In this document: one piece after another, positions 9,015-18,180 of the stretch
How the letters are laid out: each line of letters opens with the position of its first letter
Position numbering within the stretch: the stretch's first letter is position 1
Assembly: GCA_903916595.1 (NCBI GenBank)
Contig: CAIWXI010000096.1
Span: 1-64,000 of the forward strand
Direction: 5' to 3'
DNA length: 64,000 bases
From: an uncultured Bacteroidales bacterium
Lineage (GTDB): Bacteria; Bacteroidota; Bacteroidia; Bacteroidales; FEN-979
Notes under the pieces: model-generated
What the model was told of the DNA's origin: nothing
Database searches by the model: none
Seen by the model: only the letters and a program-made list of their open reading frames with translations
Translations under genes and position numbers: made by a program

Positions 9015-9564
9015 TAAGTACCTGCACCCCCTGTATCAGAGTTTTCCCGATCTCGATGGCTTTTTCATTTTCAGGGATCAGCTTATGGTGACGGGCCGGT
9101 AAGGATTTTTCAAGTCCTTTATGAATGTACTCGGGTGCGACCAGGGGTTTTAATTTAAGGAAACCTCCAAGCACGATCATGTTGAAGATCTTCGAAAAAC
9201 CGAGTTTCCCTGCTTCATCAGCAGCGGCAATGGAATAAATATTTATATCCTTACGCAGGGGCAGTCTGGTTATGCCATTGGGGTCATAAATCAGCAAACC
9301 GCCTGGTTTCACGGCCTTCTCGAATTTATCGAGAGATTGCTGGTTAAGTATGATTGCGGTGTCAAAAGAATTCAGAATGGGGGAGCTGATCCGCTCATCG
9401 CTTATGATAACGGTAACGTTAGCCGTACCTCCGCGCATTTCCGGTCCGTACGACGGCATCCAGCTTACTTCTTTGTTTTGCATAACCCCCGAATAAGCGA
9501 GGATCTTACCCATCGAGAGGACTCCCTGTCCGCCAAAACCGGCAATGATAATTTCTTCAGTCAT
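9010..9564 (-). CDS. 2-oxoacid:ferredoxin oxidoreductase gamma subunit
   Basis: EIIIAGFGGQGVLSMGKILAYSGVMQNKEVSWMPSYGPEMRGGTANVTVIIS. Confidence 0.92.
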   Translation of the reverse strand: MTEEIIIAGFGGQGVLSMGKILAYSGVMQNKEVSWMPSYGPEMRGGTANVTVIISDERISSPILNSFDTAIILNQQSLDKFEKAVKPGGLLIYDPNGITRLPLRKDINIYSIAAADEAGKLGFSKIFNMIVLGGFLKLKPLVAPEYIHKGLEKSLPARHHKLIPENEKAIEIGKTLIQGVQVLN

Positions 9565-9579
9565 AAGGCTACAAATATC

Positions 9580-9650
9580 GAATATTGAACAACGAATATT
9601 GAATTACGAAGTTTCGCTACTTCGCTATTTCGCTACTTTGAATTAGTTTT
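9580..9650. repeat. GAATATT-type heptamers followed by CGCTATTT-type octamers between vorC- and vorA-like genes
   Basis: GAATATT GAACAAC GAATATT GAATTAC GAAGTTT, then cgctacttcgctatttcgctacttt. Confidence 0.8.
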
Positions 9651-10423
9651 CCGTCTACTTTGATGTCGCCCAGTGGATAAAACGGGAACATGTTTTCTTC
9701 CATCCATATGTTAGATTGTACGGGTGTCATCTTCCATCCGGAATTGCAGTTTGAAACCACTTCCACGAAGGCAATGCCTTTATTTTCTTTCTGTTGCTCC
9801 ATGGCTTTGCGGATGGCTTTTTTTGTTTTGCGCACGTGGCTGGGAGTATGGACCGCCTGTCGGGTTACATAATAAACTCCAGGCAGGTTCGCAATCAGCT
9901 CGGTGATCCTCAGGGGATGGCCCATTGTAGGGACGTCACGGCCGTAAGGCGAGGTTGAAGACCTCATCCCGGGAAGTGTAGTCGGAGCCATTTGTCCGCC
10001 GGTCATACCATAAATACCATTATTAATGAAGATGATAGTGAAATTTTCGCCACGGTTGCAGGCATGAATAGTTTCGGCAGTACCAATGGCTGCGAGATCG
10101 CCATCACCCTGGTAAGTGAATACAAAACGATTGGGCCATAAACGTTTGATGGCCGTTGCAAGGGCAGGGGCCCGTCCGTGGGCAGCACCTACCATATCGA
10201 TATTCATGAAGTCATAGGCCAAAACAGAACAGCCAACTGGCGATACTCCAATGGTTTTATCCTGAATGTTCATTTCTTCAAGAGTCTCCATGAGCATGCG
10301 GTGTACAACACCATGGCCGCAGCCGGGACAATAGCTCAGGGGTCTGTCGACAAGGAGGTCGGTACGTTTGTACACGATGTTCTCATCCTTGCGTATTTCT
10401 GTTTTTACAAAAGGTTCCTGCAT
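9617..10423 (-). CDS. 2-oxoacid:ferredoxin oxidoreductase beta subunit (TPP-binding)
   Basis: SYCPGCGHGVVHRMLMETLEEM...FTYQGDGDLAAIGTAETIHACNRGENFTIIFINNGIYGMTGGQMAPTT. Confidence 0.93.
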   Translation of the reverse strand: MQEPFVKTEIRKDENIVYKRTDLLVDRPLSYCPGCGHGVVHRMLMETLEEMNIQDKTIGVSPVGCSVLAYDFMNIDMVGAAHGRAPALATAIKRLWPNRFVFTYQGDGDLAAIGTAETIHACNRGENFTIIFINNGIYGMTGGQMAPTTLPGMRSSTSPYGRDVPTMGHPLRITELIANLPGVYYVTRQAVHTPSHVRKTKKAIRKAMEQQKENKGIAFVEVVSNCNSGWKMTPVQSNIWMEENMFPFYPLGDIKVDGKLIQSSEIAK

Positions 10424-10425
10424 AA

Positions 10426-11508
10426 TCAGCCTCCGATAATTTGGTTTTCAAGCGCGTGTACAACTTCATCGGGTGTGGGTATGATTCCGCCGAAGCGCCC
10501 GTAATGTTCGATTTTAATACTGCAGCCAACACTGAGTTTCACGTCTTCTATCATTTGCCCTGCATTCATCTCAACGACCAGCATTCCCTTGACTTTTTTG
10601 CCAAGTTCGTGTATGGGGATGACGGGGAAGGGGAAGAGGGTGATTGGCCTGAACAAGCCGACTTTAATGCCTTTGGCACGAGCCAGGTCCATCGATTTCT
10701 GGCAGATCCGGGCCGAAAGACCGAAAGCAACGAAAACGTATTCAGCATCTTCGCAACCCAGTGTTTCATAAAGTACCTCATTCTTTTCCATTTCCCTGTA
10801 CTTGGCCTGGAGTTTGAGGTTTACTCTCTCTTGTCCGGCCGGGTCAAGGTCAAGGGAAGTGATAATTATATGTTCGCGGTTTTTAGGTTTACCAGTTGCA
10901 GCCCAGGGGTTCTGTGATACAAGTTCTTCTTCGGTGCGCCGGGGGATAGCGTCAAACAGTACGACTTTTTCCATCATCTGTCCGATAGCGCCGTCTGATA
11001 ATATCATGGCCGGGTTGCGGTATTTGAAGGCCAGCTCAAAGGCGAGTTTCACGTGGTCGCACATTTCCTGAACAGATGCCGGGGCAAGAACGATCAGCTT
11101 GTAGTCGCCATGACCACCTCCCTTTACTGCCTGAAAATAATCGGCCTGGGATGGCTGAATCGTACCAAGACCCGGGCCTCCGCGAACGATATTCACTATG
11201 AGAGCCGGCAGTTCAGCTCCCGCAAGGTAGGAAAGACCTTCCTGCATCAGGCTCACACCCGGACTTGAAGATGAGGTCATCGCCATTTTACCCGATGCTG
11301 CAGCCCCGTAAACCATGTTTATAGAAGCTGTTTCACTTTCGGCCTGAAGGACAACCATCCCGGTACGCTCAAACGGTCTTTCTGCCATAAGGTACTCCAT
11401 CACTTCAGACTGAGGGGTTATAGGGTACCCGAAATAGCCGTCGCAGCCTGCCCTGATGGCAGCCTCGGCAATAGCTTCGTTCCCCTTCATCAATCGTAAT
11501 TCACCCAT
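10426..11508 (-). CDS. 2-oxoacid:ferredoxin oxidoreductase alpha subunit
   Basis: LMKGNEAIAEAAIRAGCDGYFGYPITPQSEVMEYL...SSSSPGVSLMQEGLSYLAGAELPALIVNIVRGGPGLGT. Confidence 0.93.
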   Translation of the reverse strand: MGELRLMKGNEAIAEAAIRAGCDGYFGYPITPQSEVMEYLMAERPFERTGMVVLQAESETASINMVYGAAASGKMAMTSSSSPGVSLMQEGLSYLAGAELPALIVNIVRGGPGLGTIQPSQADYFQAVKGGGHGDYKLIVLAPASVQEMCDHVKLAFELAFKYRNPAMILSDGAIGQMMEKVVLFDAIPRRTEEELVSQNPWAATGKPKNREHIIITSLDLDPAGQERVNLKLQAKYREMEKNEVLYETLGCEDAEYVFVAFGLSARICQKSMDLARAKGIKVGLFRPITLFPFPVIPIHELGKKVKGMLVVEMNAGQMIEDVKLSVGCSIKIEHYGRFGGIIPTPDEVVHALENQIIGG

Positions 11509-11529
11509 GAGATATGTATTTTAAGATTG

Positions 11530-11757
11530 TTATTCAGAAACTTTTCCGCGGAAAACAGTGATCACACCATCAGGACATACAATGGCACAGTTCATGCAGC
11601 CGGTACAGTCATTATTGATTTTCATGGCAAAATGGTAACCTTTGCCGTTTACTTCTTTCGACATTGCAATAGTTGCAGAAGGACAAGCGGCTATGCATAC
11701 CTCGCAGCCCTTGCAGCGTTCCACGTTTACAAGGATATCACCTTTGATCTTAGCCAT
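11530..11757 (-). CDS. 4Fe-4S ferredoxin-type delta subunit of the oxidoreductase
   Basis: CKGCEVCIAACPSATIAM...CTGCMNCAIVCPDGVITVFR. Confidence 0.92.
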   Translation of the reverse strand: MAKIKGDILVNVERCKGCEVCIAACPSATIAMSKEVNGKGYHFAMKINNDCTGCMNCAIVCPDGVITVFRGKVSE

Positions 11758-11914
11758 AATGAGGAAAATTAATGGTCTGGTATTTATTACCAGGGCGAAA
11801 TTAGGAAAATTTCTCCGAACAAAAAGGGGTTGTTGTTAAATTTAGAACAAGTATAGTTAATTGGGGGTTGGGGAAGTCCGGATATCCGCCATCTGCCATC
11901 CGCTATCTGTTACG

Positions 11915-12715
11915 TTACCTTTGAGCCGTTGAGTTGTAATAGAAGCTGCGGAAGTAGGATTCGGTGAAGGCTGGATTGATTTTATGGTAAAAGCTGATGA
12001 GGATTCTGGTTTTTTCGCGGATGTTATCGTCAAGGTCAACAAGCCTCCAGAATTCGCGGTCGCCGGTAAACATGTTTTGAACAAATACATTGATGTCTTC
12101 TTCAAGAGAAGCCGTTGAATATTCAGACAGGAAGCCTTTCTTGATAAGGGCGGGATCCAGGTCCATGCTGGCTGTGCCTTGTGAAATCGCATCAGCGCCT
12201 CCTTTCCCATACCTGAATGCGGGTGGGTTAAGCAAAAGCCATTTTGTTTTGTCAAAATAGCCAGGGAAATTCCGGACCAGTATACTTGAAAATTCGTGGT
12301 GGAATACCTGCTCTATATATTCATCGGTGAACCTGGGGTTATCATTGTCATCGCTAAGGTATACTGAATGATGATAATTGGTTCCGCCGTAAGGAAGTCC
12401 ATAAAATTTCATCGACTTGAACACAAAAACCCTGTCAAGGTTTTTATGGATTAAACCCGGCGGGTATTTTGCAAATGCCTTCGTAAGCAGATCTTCAATC
12501 CTGCCGAACTCTTCTGAGGTTACTGGTTTTATTTCAGGATTGACTTTCTTTCCTGACCATTCGCGGGGAAGAACACTCACTTTTGAAGGAAAGATGACCT
12601 CCACTCCGCTGTTTTGATCGTAGTAGCTCTGTGCCTCAAGTTTTGAAAAGAGGCAAAAAATAAAGGGAATCCAAATCAAAAATCCTGGAGAAAAAGCCAT
12701 TTTCCTGGTTGTCAA
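11915..12715 (-). CDS. Putative exported zinc-binding metallopeptidase-like protein
   Basis: N-terminal hydrophobic segment; EQVFHHEFSSILVRNFPGYFDKTKW. Confidence 0.45.
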   Translation of the reverse strand: MTTRKMAFSPGFLIWIPFIFCLFSKLEAQSYYDQNSGVEVIFPSKVSVLPREWSGKKVNPEIKPVTSEEFGRIEDLLTKAFAKYPPGLIHKNLDRVFVFKSMKFYGLPYGGTNYHHSVYLSDDNDNPRFTDEYIEQVFHHEFSSILVRNFPGYFDKTKWLLLNPPAFRYGKGGADAISQGTASMDLDPALIKKGFLSEYSTASLEEDINVFVQNMFTGDREFWRLVDLDDNIREKTRILISFYHKINPAFTESYFRSFYYNSTAQR

Positions 12716-12826
12716 CGTACAAAGGAAAGGATGGCAGGGTTCAGGTGGGAGGTAAAAACCGGGAAAATATCAACCCCGCATTGTTGATAACTTGCTAAAT
12801 TCTGTTGATAAGTTTGTTGCTCAGGT

Positions 12827-12868
12827 ACTTATCAGATATCAGATAACAGATATCAGATGGCAGATGGG
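12827..12868. repeat. Mixed CAGATAT/CAGATGG heptamer run overlapping the 3' end of the aminotransferase gene
   Basis: TATCAGA TATCAGA TAACAGA TATCAGA TGGCAGA TGGGGGG in continuous 7-bp phase. Confidence 0.85.
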
Positions 12869-14178
12869 GGGTGGTTTAAATGAAACTTCCTCAAACGTTC
12901 TTCCAGCATGGGGAACTGTTCTCTTTTTACCAGAGAAACGCAGGCCCGGAGGCCTTCGTGCCGTTCGCTGCCGGTGATTGTTAAAGAGATCGCGCTGATA
13001 CCATAATAAATCAGCTCTTCAAGCAGTTGCTCGCCGCTGAAACCGGGATATGAAACCGTGAAATAAAATCCATCGGCAATAGGTTCATCCTCATCTTTAT
13101 CATACACGATGTTAAACCCGTTATCGAGAAAAAGTTTTTTCATGATCTTTGCTTTCTCTCCATATTCCTTAACAACTTCCACAAAGTTGTATGTGTTGTC
13201 ATTTGCAGCTTTCAAAAGGGCTGCCAGGGCAAACTGGGCAGAATGTGCGGTTCCGGCGCTTAAAGCATATAGTGTGCCGTAAATCAGCGCTCTGCCAAAA
13301 ATATTAGAGGAATATGACCAAAGCAGGTTTTCCGACACCTGGTTGAAGAGGTGGTTTGAAACAAGCATCAGCCCGATTCGCTGCCCTGCATAGCTGAAAG
13401 CTTTTGAGCTGGAGACCAGGAGAATATAATTATCGGTGTACTTTGCAACGGTTGGCTGGTAAGGTGGCTGTCCGGGATGGCTGTAATCTTTCCTGAAATC
13501 CATCCCGAAATAAGCCAGGTCTTCGATGATGATGACGTTATATTTAGTAGCCAGTTCTCCAATGATTCTGAGCTCTTTATCGGTAAAACAGATCCATGAA
13601 GGGTTATTCGGGTTTGAATAGAGGACAGAATTAATATTTCCTTCGGCAAAGTAGGATTCCAGCTTGTCCCTCAGTTTCTCTCCACGGTAATCATACACAT
13701 CGAAACTCTTGTATTTCAGGCCTAAAACGATATGCTGCTGGCGATGCACGGGGAATCCGGGGTCGATGAACAGGGTAACGTCACGTTCTTTTGCAAGTTT
13801 TGAAATGGTTAGGAAGGCCGCAAATCCCCCCTGCATTGAACCTACTGTGGGAACGCAGTTTGCTTCATCTACCTCGATATCGAGAAAGAGTTTGGCAAAC
13901 CTTGAGGCCTCTTTTTTTAAAAGAGGATGACCTTCGATATCGGGATAGACTGCGGCAACTCCTCTTTGGAGGGCTTCGATCTCGGCCTGTACTCCGATCT
14001 GGGCCGGAGGTAAGCCAGGCACTCCCATTTCCATGCGTATAAATTTCTCTCCGGTTTCCTTTTCGATGCCATTGATCAGCCGTTTAATTTCACGGATGGA
14101 GGCAATACCGATATTACGGATCTTACTTTCCTGAATATGGCGGCTGACGACTTCAGCGTTTATAGGTGTATCTTTCAT
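12853..14178 (-). CDS. PLP-dependent aminotransferase, class I/II
   Basis: GSMQGGFAAFLTISKL...YSNPNNPSWICFTDKELRIIGELATKYNVIIIEDLAYFGMDF...SSSKAFSYAGQRIGLM. Confidence 0.88.
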   Translation of the reverse strand: MKDTPINAEVVSRHIQESKIRNIGIASIREIKRLINGIEKETGEKFIRMEMGVPGLPPAQIGVQAEIEALQRGVAAVYPDIEGHPLLKKEASRFAKLFLDIEVDEANCVPTVGSMQGGFAAFLTISKLAKERDVTLFIDPGFPVHRQQHIVLGLKYKSFDVYDYRGEKLRDKLESYFAEGNINSVLYSNPNNPSWICFTDKELRIIGELATKYNVIIIEDLAYFGMDFRKDYSHPGQPPYQPTVAKYTDNYILLVSSSKAFSYAGQRIGLMLVSNHLFNQVSENLLWSYSSNIFGRALIYGTLYALSAGTAHSAQFALAALLKAANDNTYNFVEVVKEYGEKAKIMKKLFLDNGFNIVYDKDEDEPIADGFYFTVSYPGFSGEQLLEELIYYGISAISLTITGSERHEGLRACVSLVKREQFPMLEERLRKFHLNHPPSAI

Positions 14179-14297
14179 CTTCCCTGCAAGTGTTGACGTG
14201 TAACAATAGTAGTGTCAGCAAAAATCATAAAATATTTTCAATCAACCATTGATATTAATCAGCGAAAAATAAGATTTTTAATAAGTTATCAACAGTT

Positions 14298-15245
14298 TCA
14301 GAATGGAGTTTCGCTTCCAAGATAGCATTTTACGCCGAGTTCTGTGAAGCGGTTTTGAATAGTGATGAGCTGATCTCTGGCTGTCATTTCAAGACCGGGG
14401 AGTTTGTAGGACTGGCCTGAGAGCAGGTACTTTTCCCTCCCCAGATGATGTACGGGAAGAATATTCAGTTCAGTGCGGCCGGTCGACAGGATGAACCCGG
14501 CTGTTGCACGGATATTTTCGTCGGAGTCATTCAGTCCAGGGACAAGGGGAAATCTGAAAACCATCCGTCCCTCAAAGGAATCGGCAAGGCGCCTGGCATT
14601 CTCCAGGATCCTGTGACCGGATGATGATGTAAGATGCTTATGAGCAGCCTCATCCATATGCTTCAGGTCGAAAAAGATCCAGTCGAGCCATTTCAGTGAG
14701 GGTTCAATATTTTCCCAGGGGACCTCTCCGCAGGTTTCAACGGCAGTATGGATGAGTGCATTATAGCATCTTTTCAGCAGGTTTGCAGCAAATTCCGGTT
14801 GAGCGAAAGGCTCTCCTCCTGTCAAGGTGATTCCTCCCTGTTGACCCCAGTACAGCCTGTCGCGTTCGATTCTGGCATACAGATCAGTGAGGCTTATAAA
14901 ATACCCTCCCTGGCCCAGGGCGCCGGTAAGGCAGGCTTTTACACAGTCGTACGTGTTGCATTTTCTGCATTTCTCTCTTTCAAAATCGATTCTGGGATTA
15001 TCCTGCCCAACATGTACCGAGATAGCCTGATGATGACAGGCCTGAAGACAATACAGGTCAAAAAGACATTTTGATTCTTTGTACAAAGGTTCCGGATAGG
15101 GCCTGATACCTTCCGGATTTGAACACCAAAGGCATCTCAGGGGGCAGCCTTTAAAAAATATCAGGGTACGGCAGCCGGGGCCGTCGTGAACTGAAAAGCC
15201 CTGTATATCGAAGATGTAACCGCCGGTTAATTCTGACTGCTCCAT
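14298..15245 (-). CDS. hpdA: Glycyl-radical enzyme activase (radical SAM plus ferredoxin-like insert), HpdA-like
   Basis: FDIQGFSVHDGPGCRTLIFFKGCPLRCLWCSNPEG (CxxxCxxC) and Cys clusters CLFDLYCLQAC / CRKCNTYDCVKAC; next to a glycyl radical enzyme gene. Confidence 0.8.
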   Translation of the reverse strand: MEQSELTGGYIFDIQGFSVHDGPGCRTLIFFKGCPLRCLWCSNPEGIRPYPEPLYKESKCLFDLYCLQACHHQAISVHVGQDNPRIDFEREKCRKCNTYDCVKACLTGALGQGGYFISLTDLYARIERDRLYWGQQGGITLTGGEPFAQPEFAANLLKRCYNALIHTAVETCGEVPWENIEPSLKWLDWIFFDLKHMDEAAHKHLTSSSGHRILENARRLADSFEGRMVFRFPLVPGLNDSDENIRATAGFILSTGRTELNILPVHHLGREKYLLSGQSYKLPGLEMTARDQLITIQNRFTELGVKCYLGSETPF

Positions 15246-15493
15246 TCGAAATCGGCACATTTGGCCGCGATCATATCAGGGTAGGCCAGGGTAGTAGCCA
15301 TACATTTTCCCAGGAATTCCTTCCCGGCCGTGTATTTGCCGCAAAATTTGCATTTGGCAATCCGTTCGGCTTTGTCACAAAACGCATCATCGGGCAGAAT
15401 ATCTTGTTTCGAAAGTTTGCACATTCCCTTGAAAACATCCACGGGAAGGTAGTATTTGCAGTCGGTGCAGTTCATATTTACGATTTTCGACAT
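15227..15493 (-). CDS. hpdC: 4-hydroxyphenylacetate decarboxylase small subunit-like Fe-S protein, HpdC-like
   Basis: CTDCKYYLPVDVFKGMCKLSKQDILPDDAFCDKAERIAKCKFCGKYTAGKEFLGKCMATTLAYPDMIAAKC; resembles remembered clostridial HpdC (..KGICRLSKQMINLDDAAC..PKCKNCKNF..GKC..). Confidence 0.75.
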   Translation of the reverse strand: MSKIVNMNCTDCKYYLPVDVFKGMCKLSKQDILPDDAFCDKAERIAKCKFCGKYTAGKEFLGKCMATTLAYPDMIAAKCADFEWSSQN

Positions 15494-15506
15494 TCATTTT
15501 AATTTA

Positions 15507-18173
15507 TTACAATTCTTCATACTCCGTTCTCGCAATGACTTCATCCTGTATCTGTTTGCCGAGTTCGACCCAGTACTGGGTAAAACCGGCAACACGCACT
15601 AGCAGGCTGCGGAATTTATCGGGATCTGCCTGGGCCTGTTTCAGCATCCTGGAATCGACAATGTTGAACTGCACATGGAAGCCGCCTTTTCTCATGTAAG
15701 CCCTGATCAGTTCGAGAAATTTCCGGGAACCTTCCCGTCCTCTCACAACCGAAGGATGGATTTTCATGTTAAGCTGTGAGTTCTGAGACTGCGAATGGTT
15801 CCAGCAGGTAGCCGAGCTGAAAAGGGCATAGGGTCCGTGACGGTCGGTGCCGGGATAGGCCGAGACAGAGCCATCCGAGAAAGTTGTCCCGGAAAGACGC
15901 CCGTCGGGTGAGGCCAGGGTTACTGCTCCCATCGGGGCATGTGTTGAAACACTGATCTGGCAGGCATACATGGGCTGGTCATACAGTGAACGGTAGTTAT
16001 GTGTCATCTCGCAGAACCAGTCTTCCCACTGCTTGAAAAGGGAATCAACATAGGGGTCGTCGTTTCCGAACTTGGGGGCGTCCAGACTCATGCGATGGAT
16101 CCTCTGGTATTCACTGTACTGTTCGTTCGGTTTCTGATCGATCAGGGACCATGAGCCGGTTTCCTGGGCTGTATGGTAGCCAAAATTATCGAGAATGGCT
16201 TTGCGGTATGTCGCCAGGTCGAAATTCTTTTCATCATACACATTCTTCTTCAGGGATGCGAGCGCATTCACAAGCGTTGTGTTACCGCAGGATTCCACGT
16301 TGAAAGTAGTATTAAACCGGGCGCCCATCTGGCCAAGGTCCCGCCCTTTTTCAAGGCAGTCGGGCTTAAGCATTGAATTCACCAGCGACGGGCTAATCTT
16401 TCTCCAGGCATCATGCTGTATGTTGTTGGTCAGTGTAAGCACATGCACCGCCCGGCTGAAATAGTTCTGAAAAGCCTGCCAAAGCTCATCATATGATTCA
16501 AGTTTAAGGCCGTGAGCCGGGAAAATCCTCTCTCCCGTACGCATGTCCATCCCGTCGAAGATCACTGTTTCAAGTATCTTGGGCAGTGAAAGGAAATGCA
16601 CTCCCACGCTGGTCGCAGGAGCCGAACCACCGGGTATCCAGTGAATCTCCCCGTCGAGGTTAAGCGGCATCCAGCTTCCCGGACTGGTTTCAAGGCAGCC
16701 GCCGATAGCCCATGCACGGGCTTCTTCCATCTGCATCCCTTCATGGCCGTAATTGTTCAAAAGGAATTCCATGGCCACGGTATTACTCACCCAGGCAGGA
16801 TATCCCGCGCCTGCCTTGGTACATTCTATGCCTTTCAGCAGAAATTCTTCGGGCAGCTTTTCATCGTATAACAATGAAAGCGTGGGTTGAGGTGTTTCGC
16901 AGCTGATACCGGTTTCGAGGATCAGCATCTCCAGTTCATTGGCTGCCGATGTGCCGTCTTTCTTCAGTCCGCCGATACAAAGGTTATTAAACGTGTTGCC
17001 CGACAGTACCCCGCCGACCACGCCCATTGAAGCAAAGCAGTCGATCTCGGTGAACTTGATACGCATGCATTCGAGCAGTTCGATAGTTTTCTCACGGTTC
17101 AGAATACCCCTGTCCATATCTCTTTTCCAGTAGGGATAAAGCACCTGTCCGACCCGACCCGGAGAGAGCCCGGAAATGGCGTCTTCGTTCAGCACGGCAA
17201 CATGAAAAGTCCAGATCATCTGCAATGCGTCGTGAAAGTCCCTGGGGGGAGAAGCAGAAATGTGATCAAGCCGCTCAGCCAGGTCAGAGTACTCTGCTTT
17301 TTGTTTTTCTTCTTTTTCCAGATTGGCAAGGAATCGGGCTTCTTCAGCATAGTTCCTGATCCAGGCCTTCAGACCCTGCAGCATAGTGATCACGGCTTTA
17401 TAGAAATACAGACGATCCATCTCAGGATAGCCTGCTACTTCGTTCATGCCTTCTTCGCAGATATGTATTACCCCGTCGATGCCGTATTGAAGAGGGTAAT
17501 AATAATTCATCACCTCACGGCCCTGGGGAAGGGTATAGCCTGAGTCGAACATGCAGATGACCGAACGCATGATGGCTTCCTTTTCCTTGTACCCCGGAAC
17601 CATCTGTTCGTATTTATGGCCCACGTCATCCACCGAACGGTCTTTCCATCGCTTAGCCACCTCAAGCATCACCGGCATCTCCTCTACGCGTAAACCGAAT
17701 TTTCCGGCAATGGAAATCACTTTGCCTATTGATTTGGTGACGTTACCCCCGCCTTTGCCAACGGTGGTAAATGTATCGGCCGTAAGTTTGCCCGATTCGA
17801 GGGCTTCCTGGTAAAGTCTGTCCTCGGCTGCCATAAAAAATGCTTCCGACAGCCAGGGCATGGGATATGAACCGCGTAAAAAAGAAGCTTTGCCCATGGC
17901 AAGAAGCTCGCCAGGGTATATCACCGGGGTTAAATGTTCAAAACCGGCTTTCAGACTTTCGGCCCGGCGGATGATCGGGATTTCCCCGTCAAGCTCATCC
18001 CAGCGGCGGGTGTACCAGTATGGAAATTCCATTGAAGCCGATGATTTGGCACCGAAATACAGTTCACGTGCCGTATTTGCCCTTTCTGTCGGTTTAAGTT
18101 TTTTCTCCCGGTCCTCAACCTGCTGTGCAGGTTTGTTCCCGTAATAATTGATTGATTCGGATGAGCTTTCCAT
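15507..18173 (-). CDS. hpdB: Glycyl radical enzyme, 4-hydroxyphenylacetate decarboxylase-like large subunit
   Basis: Thiyl motif GGCLETSPG, FNVESCGNTT, glycyl motif RVAGFTQYW 25 aa from the C-terminus; Cys, Glu(+2), His(+33) and Glu(+134) spacing matches remembered catalytic residues of 4-HPAD. Confidence 0.78.
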   Translation of the reverse strand: MESSSESINYYGNKPAQQVEDREKKLKPTERANTARELYFGAKSSASMEFPYWYTRRWDELDGEIPIIRRAESLKAGFEHLTPVIYPGELLAMGKASFLRGSYPMPWLSEAFFMAAEDRLYQEALESGKLTADTFTTVGKGGGNVTKSIGKVISIAGKFGLRVEEMPVMLEVAKRWKDRSVDDVGHKYEQMVPGYKEKEAIMRSVICMFDSGYTLPQGREVMNYYYPLQYGIDGVIHICEEGMNEVAGYPEMDRLYFYKAVITMLQGLKAWIRNYAEEARFLANLEKEEKQKAEYSDLAERLDHISASPPRDFHDALQMIWTFHVAVLNEDAISGLSPGRVGQVLYPYWKRDMDRGILNREKTIELLECMRIKFTEIDCFASMGVVGGVLSGNTFNNLCIGGLKKDGTSAANELEMLILETGISCETPQPTLSLLYDEKLPEEFLLKGIECTKAGAGYPAWVSNTVAMEFLLNNYGHEGMQMEEARAWAIGGCLETSPGSWMPLNLDGEIHWIPGGSAPATSVGVHFLSLPKILETVIFDGMDMRTGERIFPAHGLKLESYDELWQAFQNYFSRAVHVLTLTNNIQHDAWRKISPSLVNSMLKPDCLEKGRDLGQMGARFNTTFNVESCGNTTLVNALASLKKNVYDEKNFDLATYRKAILDNFGYHTAQETGSWSLIDQKPNEQYSEYQRIHRMSLDAPKFGNDDPYVDSLFKQWEDWFCEMTHNYRSLYDQPMYACQISVSTHAPMGAVTLASPDGRLSGTTFSDGSVSAYPGTDRHGPYALFSSATCWNHSQSQNSQLNMKIHPSVVRGREGSRKFLELIRAYMRKGGFHVQFNIVDSRMLKQAQADPDKFRSLLVRVAGFTQYWVELGKQIQDEVIARTEYEEL

Positions 18174-18180
18174 AATAATT

